Assembly (NCBI RefSeq): GCF_901933205.1 | Contig: NW_022148798.1 | Location: 1 to 64,000 of the forward strand | From: Camarhynchus parvulus | Lineage: Eukaryota; Chordata; Aves; Passeriformes; Thraupidae | Direction: 5' to 3' | DNA length: 64,000 bases | Part shown: positions 34,101-46,100 of the stretch, in pieces | Numbering within the stretch: the first letter of the stretch is position 1 | Layout of the letters: each line of letters starts with the position of its first letter | The notes under the pieces: model-generated | What the model was told of the DNA's origin: nothing | The model's database searches: none | The model's input: the letters and a program-made list of their open reading frames with translations, nothing else | Position numbers and translations under genes: made by a program

Positions 34101-37100
34101 TTCGGGTGAATTTTTGGGTGAATTTTGTGCGAATTTTGGGCAAATCCTGGGCAGAGTCTGAGCTGCATTTTGGGTTGATTTTGAGTGAATTTCGGGTCAA
34201 TTTTGGGCAAAGTTTGGGGTGAATTTTGGGTGAATTTTGGGTGAAATTTGGGGGAATTTTTGGGGGAATTTTGGGCAGAACTCAAGGTGATTTTCAGGTG
34301 AATTACGGGCGAAATTCGGGCAGATTTTGGGGCAGATTTTGAGTGAATTTCAGGGAAATTTCAGGTGAATTTTGGGCAGAATTTAATGGGAATTTTGAGT
34401 GAATGTTTGGGTGAATTTATCGTGAATTTTGAGCAGACTTGGAGGTGAATTTTGGGTGAATTTTTGGGTGAATTTCAGGTGAATTCTGGGCACAGTTTGG
34501 GCCAAATTTCAGGTCGATTTTCGGTGAATTTTGGGTGGAGTTTTTGGGTGAATTTCTGGGGAATTTTGGCCGGTGCTAGGGCCGAATTTCAGGCTCATTT
34601 TGGGTCAATTCCAGGTGAATTTGGGGTCAATTCCAGGTGAATTTTTGGGTCAACTTAGGGTTAATTTGGGGTTGATTTTGGGTCAATTCCAGGCGAATTT
34701 TTGGGTCAATTTTGGGTCCTTTCCAGGTCCATTTTGGGTGAACTTTGGGTTGATTTTTTGTGAGTTTCAGGTTAATTTTGGGTCAATTCCAGGTGGATTT
34801 TTGGGCCAATTTAGGATTAATTTGGGGTTGATTTTGGGTCAATTCCAGGTGAATTTTCAGGTGAATTTTGGGTTGATATTGTGTCAATTCCAGGTGAATT
34901 TTTGGGTCAATTCCAGGTGAATTTGGGGTTGATTTTGGGGCAATTCCAGGTGAATTTTTGGGTCAATTCCAGGTGAATTTTCAGGTGAATTTGGGGTGAT
35001 TTCCGGGTTGATTTTGGGTGACCTTTGGGTTGATTTTTAGTGGGTTTCAGGCTGATTTTGGGCCGATTTTGGGCCATTTTGGGCCATTCCCCACCTGTGC
35101 GCGGCGCCCCCTCCTGGGCTCTCCCTCCCTGATCCCGAGTGGGCGTGGCCAGGGCCGGGCGTGGCCGCTGCGGGCGGGGGCGTGGCCGCGGCGGGTGGGG
35201 GCGTGGCCTGGCGCAGGCTCCGCCCCCCCTCGGCCTCCTGGTCCTCCAGCGCCGCCCGCAGGCGATGCCCGGGCAGGGCCTCGATCTCCCGCGCCAGGGC
35301 GGCCGCTCGGGCCAGGCGCTGCCGCCAGGAGGCGCTGTCCTCACGGGCCAGGGGCACCCTAAAGGGTTAAAAACACAAAAATCCATGAATTCCACCCAAA
35401 AAACCCCGAGAAAATCCGCCCAGAAACGGCCAAACCGCGCCCCGAAAACCCCACCAAAAAAAAACATAAAAACCAGCCCAAAAAACCCCTAAAAACCATC
35501 TCAAAACATCCCAAAAACCACCACAGAAAATCCCAAAAAATCACCCCAAAAACCACCTGAAAGAATCCCAAAAAACGTCAGAAAAAACCCAAAAAATCCG
35601 CTGGGAAATGCCCCAAAATGAGCCCCAGACACCCCAAAGCCGCCAGGAGGCGCTGTCCTCACGGGCCAGGGGCACCCTAAAGGGTTAAAAACACAAAAAT
35701 CCACGAATTCGGCCCAAAAAACCCCGAGAAAATCCGCCCAGAAACGGCCAAACCGCGCCCCGAAAACCCCGGCAAAAAAACCATAAAAAACGGCCCAAAA
35801 AACGGCCCCAAAACCCCAGAAAATGTCACCAGCAATGAAAAATAAATACCTCAAAAAATCACCCGAAAAACCAAAAAAAAGTGCCCCAAAACGCCCAAAA
35901 ATTACCCAAAAAAACCCAGAAAAAACAGCCCAGAAAAACCCCTAAATCACCCCCAAAAAAATCCCAAAAATGGCCAAAAAAAATCCCAAAAAAACCCTCT
36001 CAAACAACGCCCAAAACCATCCCAAAACCCATCAAGAAACAGCCCCAAAAACCCTAAAAATCTTTCTCAAAAACCCTCAAGAAACAGCCAAAAAAACCCC
36101 AAAAAACCAACTCCAAAAATCCCAAAAAATCCCAAAAAATCCCCCCAAAAAAACCACCTGAAAGAATCCCACAAAACGTCAGAAAAAACCCAAAAAATCC
36201 GCTGGGAAATGCCCCAAAATGAGCCCCAAACACCCCGTGGCCCCAGGGTCTAAAGAACTGGGAAAAGAATCCGAAAAAAAACCCCCAAAATCATCCCAAA
36301 AACCCTAAAAAAACCCAAAAAACCCAGGAAAAACAGCCCAGAAAAACCCCTAAACCACCCCCCAAAATACCAAAAAAACGGCCCAAAAAATCCCAAAATC
36401 CCTCCTCAAAAACTCTCAAAAAACAGCCCAAAAAACCCCAGAAAAACATCTCAAAAAAATCCCAAAAAAACCAACCCAAAACCCCAGGAAAAGCACCCAA
36501 AAAAGACCCGAAAAAATCCAAAGAAAACGCAAAAAAAAAAATCTCAAAAAATCCCCAAAAACTAAAAAGAAAATCAGAAAAACACCCCCAAAAAAACCCA
36601 AAAAAATCCGGAAAAATCTGAAAAAAATCCCCAAAATTCCCAATCTCCCCCCGAGCCCCAAAACCCCCGGATTTTGCCCCAAACGCACGCGCAGGCGGCC
36701 AGGCTGGAGTCGTAGCTGCTCCGGACCCCAAAAACAGCAGAAAAAACTCAAAAAAATCCCTGAAAAAAAACCCAAAAAACTCAAAAAAAACCCCCAAAAA
36801 ACCCAAAAAAGAGCCCAAAAATCCAACCCAAAAAAACCCTGGAAAATCCAAAAAAAATCCTCAAAAAATCCCTAAAAACGGAAAAGAAAATCAGAAAAAA
36901 ACCCCCAAAAAATCTGAAAAAATCCCCAAAATTCCCAATCTCCCCCCGAGCCCCAAAACCCCCGGATTTTGCCCCAAACGCATGGCAGGAGCGAGGGGGC
37001 TTGAGTCGTAGCTGCTCCGACCCCAAAAACAGCAGGAAAAACTCAAAAAAATCCCCGAAAAAATCCCAAGGAAATCCCCCAAAAAACCCAAAAAAAAAAA

Positions 37101-40100
37101 ACCCCAAAAAACCCAAAAAGAGCCCAAAAATCCGACCCAAAAAAACCCTGGAAAACCCCCAAAAAAATCCTCAAAAATCCCCAAAAACGGAAAAGAAAAA
37201 TCAGAAAAAAAAACCCAAAAAATCTGAAAAAAATCCAGAAAAAATCCAAAAAAAATCGAAAAAATCTGGAAAAAATCCCAAAAAATCCGGAAAAAATCCG
37301 AAAAAATCCCCAAAATTCCCAGTCTCCCCCAAAACTCCAAAACCCCCGGATTTCGCCCCAAACCCACGCGCAGGCGGCCAGGCTGGAGTCGTAGCTGCTC
37401 CTGAACCCAAAAACAGCAGAAAAAACTCAAAAAAATCCCTGAAAAAATCCCAAGAAAATCCCCAAAAAAACCCAAAAAAACCCCAAAAAACCCAAAAAGA
37501 GCCCAAAAATCCAAGCCAAAAAAACCCTGGAAAACCCCCAAAAAATCCTCAAAAAATCCCCAAAAACGGAAAAGAAAATCAGAAAAAAACCCCCAAAAAA
37601 TCTGAAAAAATTCCAGAAAAAATCAAAAAAAATCGAAAAAATCTGGAAAAAATCCCAAAAAATCCGGAAAAAATCCGAAAAAATCCCCAAAATTCCCAAT
37701 CTCCCCCGAGCCCCAAAAACCCCCCGGATTTCGCCCCAAACCCACGCGCAGGCGGCCAGGCTGGAGTCGTAGCTGCTCCTGACCCCAAAAACAGCAGAAG
37801 AAACTCAAAAAAATCCCTGAAAAAATCCCAAGGAAATCCCCAAAAAAACTCAAAAAAAAACCCCAAAGAAACCCAAAAAAAAAACCCCCAAAAAACCCAA
37901 AAAGAGCCCAAAAATCCAAGCCAAAAAAACCCTGGAAAACCCCCCAAAAAAATCCTCAAAAAATCCCCAAAAATGAAAAAGAAAATTAAAAAAAAAAAAA
38001 CCCAAAAAAATCCGAAAAAAATCCAGAAAAAATCAGAAAAAAATCCGAAAAAAATCAGAAAAGAATCAGAAAAAATCCGGAAAAAATCCAAAAAATCCCC
38101 AAATTCCCGATCTGCCCCCGAGCCCCAAAGTCCCGGGATTTGGCCCCAAACGCACGTGTAGGCGGCCAGGCTGGAGTCGTAGGTGCTGCGCACGCCGTAG
38201 TTCTCCTCGTTGAAGCGAAACATCTCCACGGCGTCCCAACCGTTGGACTGCGGAGAAAACGGGGAGAATTCCGGGGAATTTGGGAAAATTGGGGAGGTTT
38301 GGGGGTTTGGGGGATTTTCGGGGGTTTTTAGGGTTTTTTTGGGTTTTTTTTGGGGTATTTGGGGATTTTGGGGGAATTCAGGGGAATTTGGGAAAATTGC
38401 AGATTTGGGGGGAAATTGGGGATTTTGGGGGGATTTCAGGGTTTTTAGGTTTTTTTGGGGAGATTTTGGGGATTTTGTGGGGGATTTTTGGAGGGAATTC
38501 CGGGGATTTTGGGGCTTGGGGAATTTGGGGGAAATCAGGGGAATTTGGGAAAATTGGGGAGACCGGAGGGGTTTGGGGATTTGGGGGGAATTTTGGGGAT
38601 TTTTAGGGTTTTTTGGGTTTTTTTGGGGGGGGATATTGGGATTTTTGGGGGGAATTTGGGGATTTTGGGGAAATCCCGGGAGTTTGGGAAAATTGGGGAA
38701 AATTCCGGGGAATTTGGGGTTTGGGGGATTTTTGGGGGGATTTAAAGAGGATTTCGGGACAGTTTTGGTTATTCTGGGACATTCTGGGCTCCCCAGGCCC
38801 GTTTTGGGTTCAATTCGGGCGATTTTGGGCCATTTTGGGACATTCTGGGCTATTACAGGATATATTGGGCTATCCAGGGCTATTTTGGGTTAAATTCAGG
38901 TGATTTTGGGTTCAATTTGGGCCATTTTGGGCCACACTTGTTTATCCAGGCCCGTTTTGGGTGAAATACTGGTGATTTTGGGTGATTTTGGGTCATTTTG
39001 GGCCACGTTGGGCTCTCCATGGCTATTTTGGGTTCAATTTGGGTGATTTTGGGTCAGTTTGGGCTATCCAGGCCTGTTTTGGGTTCAATTTGGGCGATTT
39101 TGGGACATTTTGGGACATTCTAAGATATTCTGGGCCATGTTGGTCTATCCAGGGCTATTTTGGGTTAAATCTGGGTGATTTTGGGCCATTTTGGGCTCCC
39201 CAGGGCCGTTTTGGGTTCAATTCTGGCGATTTTGGGTCATTTCGGGTTATTCAGGCCCATTTTGGGTTCAATTTGGGCCATTTTGGGACAGTCTGCGTTA
39301 TCCAGGCCCGTTTTGGGTCTGATTCGAGCCATTTTGGGTTAAATTTGGGCCATTTTGGGCCACGTTGGGCTCCCCAGGCCCATTTTGGGTCCGATTCGGG
39401 CGATTTTGGGCCGTTTGGTACCAGGTCCGAGTCGAGCTCGTAGTCGTCGCTGCCGTCGCCGCCGTCCCAGCGTTCCAGAACCTTCTCCCGGTGCTCCCCG
39501 TTGAGCCTGGGCCCGGCCCCGCCCGGCAGCTGCTCTGCGGTTTGGGGCGAAACGCGGCGGTTTTGGGAAAATTCACCATTTTGGGGCAAATCCCGGAGTT
39601 TTGGGGCAAATCCGGGATTCGGGGGGACAGGGGGACGGTGATGCCCCAAAGTTCTCAGAATTCAGCGAAAAACGCCCCAAAAATTCAGCAGGAAAACGCC
39701 CCAAAATTCCTGAAATTCACCTGCCCCAAAATCCCCAAAATTCAATGGAAACGCCCCAAAGTTCGGTGGGAAAATCCCACAAATTCAGTGAGAAAATGCC
39801 CCAAAAAAAATCCCCAAAATTCGGTGAAAAACGCCCCAAAAATTCAGTGGGAAAACGCCCCAAAATTCCTGAAATTTAGTTCCCCCAAAATTCCAAAAAT
39901 TCAATGAAAAACGCCCCAAAATTTGGTGGGAAAATCCCCAAAATTCAATGGAAAATGCCCCAAAAAAATCCCCAAAATTCAGCGAAAAACGCCCCAAAAA
40001 TTCAGTGGGAAAACGCCCCAAAATTCCTGAAATTCACCTCCCCAAAATTCCCAAAATTCAATGGAAAATGCCCCAAAATTCAGTGTGAAAAATGCCCAAA

Positions 40101-43100
40101 AATGCCCCAAAATTCCCCGAATTCAGCAGGAATGGCCCCGAAATCCCCGGAATTCACCCCAAACCCACCTGGAATCCCTGGAATTCACCTCAAAACCTGC
40201 AAGTGCCCAAACCGCTGATTCCAGCCCAAAGTGACCCAAACCGCTGATTTCAGCCCAAATTTGGGGTTTTTGATGGAAATTTGGGGTTTTTTACAGAAAT
40301 TGGGGTTTTTGCCCAAAATCGTCCACCCCAAATTTTCAGTTCTGGAATTAGGTTTAATGTGAACACCAATATCAGGTAACAAAACATCAAAATGTTTTTC
40401 ACAGAATTTTTTGAATCCAAATCGGCGTTTTTCACCCCAAATTTCACCGTTTCTGGCGCAGATGACGTCACACAGGGTGAACACCACGATATCCAGGGCT
40501 CTGAACACCCCAAACCCCGACTGCAGCCCCAAATTTGGGGTTTTTCACAGAAATTTGGGGTTTTTCCCCAAATGACCCAAAATCGGCGTTTTTCACCCCA
40601 AATTTTCACCGTTTCTGGTCAATTCCAGGTCTCTCAATGTGAACACCACGATATCCAGGGCTCTGAACACCCCAAACCCCGACTGCAGCCCCAAAATGGG
40701 GATTTTTCACAGGAATTCGGGGTTTTGCCCAAATGAGTTTTGCCCAAAATCGGCGTTTTTCACCCCAAATTTCACCGTTTCTGGCGCAGATGATGTCACG
40801 CAGCGTCAGCACCACGATATCCAGGTGCTCTGAACACCCCAAACCCCGATTGCAGCCCAAATTCAGGATTTTTCACAGAAATTTGGGGTTTTTTACAGAA
40901 ATTCAGGGTTTTGCCCAAAATGACCCAAAATCGGCGTTTTTCACCCCAAATTTCACCGTTTCTGGCGCAGATGACGTCACGCAGCGTCAGCACCACCACG
41001 TCCAGCGGTTTGAACACCATCGTGTCCACGAGCTCCTCACGGCGGGGGAGGGGCGGCGGCCCCGGGCCGGGGGAGGGGCGGCGGCGATGGACGGCGTCCA
41101 GGGCCAGCTCAAACTGGGGCCAAAAACGGGGAAATTGGTTAAAAACGGGGAAAAATGGTTAAATATGGGAAATAATGGGTTAAATATGGGAAATAATGGG
41201 AAAGAATGGGTTAAATAATGGAGAATAATGAGTTAAATAATGGGGGAATGGCGATGGACGGCGTCCAGGGCCAGCTCAAACTGGGGCCAAAAACGGGGAA
41301 ATTGGTTAAAAATGGTTAAATAATGGTTAAATATGGGAAAGAATGGGTTAAATATGTTAAATACTAGTTAAATAATGGGGAATAAAGAGTTAAATAATGG
41401 GGGAAATGGGGTGAACGGCGTCCAGGGCCAGCTCAAACTGGGGGGAAAAATGGGGAAATCGGTTAAATTGGGTTAAAATGTTAAATAATAGGTAAATATG
41501 GGAAAGAATAGGTTAAAATATGGGGAATAATGGGTTAAATAATGGGTTAAATAATGGGTTAAATAATGGGGAAATGGCGATGGACAGCCTCCAGGGCCAG
41601 CTCAAACTGGGGCCAAAAACGGGGAAATCGGTTGGAAAAATAATAGTTTAAATATGGGAAAGGGGGTTTGGTTAAAAATGGGAAAAAAAAAAAAAAAGGG
41701 AAAAAAAACCAGCGCCGCGCGCCCAAAGGGGGGAAAAAAGGAAAAAAGTTTAAAAATAAAAATCTTAAATAATGGTTAAATATGGGAAATAATGGGGAAT
41801 AATGGGTTAAATAATGGGTAAAAATGGGTTAAATAATGGGAAATGGGGATGAACGGCGTCCAGGGCCAGCTCAAACTGGGGGGAAAAACGGGGAAATTGG
41901 GAAAAATGGGGAAAAATGGGAAATAACGGTTAAATATGGGAAATAATGGGGAATAATGGGTTAAATAATGGGAAATAATGGTTAAATATGTTAAATACTG
42001 GGTTAAATAATGGGTTAAGTAATGGGGAATAATGGGTTAAATATGGGAACTAATGGGTTAAACATGGGGAAAAGGGTTAAAAATGCTAAATAATGTTAAA
42101 TAACAGGGAAATGAGGGGAAAATGGGTTAAAAATGGGAAATAATGGATCAAAAATGTTAAATAATGTTAAGTAATAGGGAAACAAGGAGAAAATGGGTCA
42201 AAAATGGGAAATAATGGGTTAAAATAGGAAATAATGGGCTAAAAATGGGAAATAATGTTAAATAATGGAAAAATGGGGAAAAATGGGTTGAATATGGGAA
42301 ATAATGGGTTAAATAATGGGGAATAATGGGTTAAAAATGGGAAAGAATGGGTTAAAACGGCAAGCAATGGGTTAAAAACGGCAAACAATGGGTTAAAACA
42401 GCAAACAATGGGTTAAAATGGCAAACAATGGGTTAAAAACGGCAAACAATGGGTTAAAAATGGGGAATAATGGGTTAAAACGTCAAACAATGGGTTAAAT
42501 GTGAAACAATGGGTTAAAACGGCAAACAATGGGTTAAAACGGCAAACAATGGGTTAAAAACGGCAAACAATGGGTTAAAAATGGGGAATAATGGGTTAAA
42601 ACGGCAAACAATGGGTTAAAAACGCAGGAAATGGGAAAATGGGAAATTGGGGGGGAACGAAAGAAATCTGGGTTCACCAACATTAATTGGGGATTAAACA
42701 GAAATTAATTAAGGGCTAATAACGAATTAACAAGGGACAATTAGGCGCTAATTAGGGATTGATTGGGTTAGGGTTATTGAGAACAATCAGGGGTTAATTG
42801 AATTAGGAGCTAATGAAGAGATAACGAGGGGTGATTAGGGGTTAATGAGGGTTAATGAGGATTAACTGGGGTTAATTAGGGTTAATGAGGATTAATTAGG
42901 GTTAATGAGGGTTAATGAGGGATCAATAAGGATTAATTAGGGTTAATGAGGGTTAATGAGGGTTAATTAGGGTTAATTAGGGTTAATTAAGGTTAATGAG
43001 GGTTAATTAGGGTTAATTAGGGTTAATTGGGGTTAGTTAGGGTTAATTGGGGTTAGTTAGGGTTAATTGGGGTTAATTAAGGCTAATTTGGGTTAATGAA

Positions 43101-46100
43101 GGTTAATGAGGGTTAATGAGGGTTAATAGGGGTTAATTAAGATTAATTTGGGTTAATGAGGGTTAATTGGGGTTAATGAAGGTTAATGAGGGCTAATTAG
43201 GGTTAATTAGCGTTAATGAGGGTTAATTAGCATTAATGAAGGTTAATTAGCGTTAATGAGGGTTAATTAGCGTTAATGAGGGTTAATTAGCGTTAATTGG
43301 GGGCTCACCTGGGCGCTCAGGGTTCTGAAGATCCCCTCGAAGGTTCGGCCGCTCCGAACGCGAACCTCGGCCGTGGAGCCCTGAGGGACCAAAATCCCCC
43401 GAAATCACCCCAAAAAAATCACCCCAAAATTCCCCCCAAAATAATCCCTAAAAACCCCTCAGGTTACCCCAAAAATCCAGCAAAAAAATCCCCAAAATCC
43501 CCCGAAATCACCCCAAAAAAATCACCCCCAAAAATCCCCCCAAAATACCCTAAAAACCCCTCAGGTTACCCCAAAAATCCCCCCACAAAATCCCCAAAAT
43601 CCCCCCCAAAATCCCCCCAAAATCCCCCCAAAAATCCCTAAAATTCCCCCAAATTACCCGAAAATATCCCCCCAGAATTCCCCAAAATCCCCCAAAATCA
43701 CCCCAAAAATCACCCCCCAAAAAATCCCCTAAAAATCCCCTCAAGTTACCCCAAAAATCCTGTCAACAAATCCCCAAAATCCCCCAAAACCCCCAAAAAT
43801 ACCCCAAAAATACTCCCCAAAAATTCCCCGAAAATATCCTGTCAAAAATGCCCCAAGAATTCCCCAAAATTCCCCTAAATTACCCCAAAAATTACCCCAA
43901 AAAATCCCCCCAAAGTCTCCTGAAAAACCCTGAAAAATTCTCAAAAATCCACCCAAAAATATCCAAAATCTCCTGAAATTCCCCAAAAATCCCCAGAATG
44001 CCCAAAAAAACTCAAATGTCCCCCAAAATCCCCCAAAAAATCCCCCAAAAATTCCCCAAAATTCCCCAAAAATCCTCAAATGTCCCCCAAATCCCCCCAA
44101 AAAACCCAAAATTTCCCTCAAAAATCCCCCAAAAAATCCCCAAATTTCCCCCAAAAAATCGCCCAAAATTTCCCTCAAAAATCCCCCCAAATTCCCCCCA
44201 AAATTGTCCAAAATGCCCCAAAATTCCCCCAGAAATCCCCAAATTTTCCCCAAAACCCGGAAATTCCCCGAAAATCCCTGAAATTCCCCTCAAAAATTGC
44301 CCCCAAAAATCCCCAAAATTCCCCTGACAGTTCCTAAAAAATCCCCCCAAATCCTTCCAAATATCCCCAAAATTCCCCCTAAAATCCCCAAAATTCCCCC
44401 TAAAAATCCTCCAAGATTCCCCTCCAAAATCCCCCAAAATCCCCAAAAGTTGCCCAAAAATCCCCCCAAAATCCCCTCCAAAATGCCCCAAAATTTCCTC
44501 AAAAAATCCCCCAAAAATGCCCCAAAATTTCCTCCAAAATCTCCCTGAAAGTTCCCAAAAAAATCCCCCAAAATCCCCCCAAATATCCCCCAAAAAAATC
44601 CCCCAAATTCCCCTAAAAATCCTCAAAACCCCCCAAAAATCCCCCCAAAATCGTCCAAAATGCCCCAAAATTCCCCCACAAATCCCCAAATTTTCCCCAA
44701 ACCCCGAAATTTCCCCAAAATTCCCCAAAATTCCCCAAATTTCCCCAAAATTCCCCAAATTGTCCCCGAGTTCGCGCTCACCACGCCGGCCGTCAGCACG
44801 TGCAGCATCCGCGAGTTGCCGTAGACGCCCTCGGAGCCCTGGGGGCAATTTGGGGCAATTTGGGGGCAATTTGGGGCAATTTGGGCCTTTTTGGGGCTTT
44901 TTGGGCCATTTTGGGCTTTTTTGGGGTTTTTGAGATTTTTGGGGATTTTTTTTGGGGTTTTTGAGGGGTTTCGGGGTTTTTTAGGGATTTTTTAGGAATT
45001 TTTTTGGATTTTTTTTCAGATTTTTTTTAATTTTTCGGGGGGGAATTTTTGGGGTTCTGGGGGAGTTTTGGGGTTTTGTTTTTGTGAAGGTTTTGGGTTT
45101 TTGGGAAATTTTTGGGAAACATTTTTTGGGTTTTTTTTGAGGGGATTTTGAGGATTTTTAGGAATTTTTTGGAATTTTTTTTAGGGGTTTTGGGGTTTTT
45201 AAGGGATTTTTTTGGATTTTTTGGGGGGATTTTTTTTAAATTTTTGGGGGGATTTTTTGGGGTTCTGGGGGAGCTTTTGGGGATTTTTTTGTGGAGATTT
45301 TGGGTTTTTTGGGAAATTTTTTGGGGGCATTTTTAGCCATTTTTTTAGAAATACGTTTTGGGGGTTTTTTTGAGGGGTTTTGGGGTTTTTTAGAGATTTT
45401 TTGGGATTTTTTTGGGATTTTTTAAAAAAATTTTTGGGGGGGAATTTTTGGGGTTCTGGGGGAGTTTTGGGTTTTTTTGGTGAAGATTTTGGGTTTTTTG
45501 GGAATTTTTTGGGGGGATTTTGGCAGAGTTTTTGAGAAATATTTTTTGGGGTTTTTCTCGAGGGGTTTTGGGGATTTTTAGGGATTTTTTTGGGGTTATT
45601 TTCGGATTTTTTTTAATTTTTTGGGGGGAATTTTGGGGTTCTGGGGGAGTTTTTGGGGTTTTTTTTGGTGAAGGTTTTGGGTTTTTTGGGAAATACTTTT
45701 TGGGCATTTTTAGGAATTTTTAACATTTTTTTGGAGTTTCTTTGAGCGGATTTTGGGGATTTTTTTTCATTTTCTAGGGAAGTTTTTTGGGGATTTTTTG
45801 GGGATTTTTGGGAGATTTTTTTAGGGTTTTTTGCTGGGGATTTGGGGTTTTTGGGAAGGAATTTTTGGGGATTTTTGGGCATTTATTGCAGGTTTTTCTC
45901 AGGGTTTTTTTTTTGCAGATTTTTGGGTTTTTCTGGAAAAGGTTTTGAAGCTTTTTTCGGGTGGGATTTGGGGGAATTTTTGGGGATTTTTTGGGAGGAT
46001 TTTTGGAGATTTTTTGGAGGATTTTTGGGGATTTTTGGGGGATTTTTTGAGATTTATTTGGGGTTTATTCGGGTGTTTTTGGGCTGGGTTTTTTGGGGTT

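Noticed and set aside
37001..38161. A 386-codon lysine/proline-rich open frame on the plus strand
   Set aside because: AAAAATCCC repeat in ATXN2L intron 7, antisense to the gene. The only conserved islands are minus-strand exon 7 copies.
42830..43300. True interstitial telomere repeat
   Set aside because: The unit is 10 bp (GGGTTAATGA/TTA), not the 6-bp TTAGGG repeat; only fragments match.
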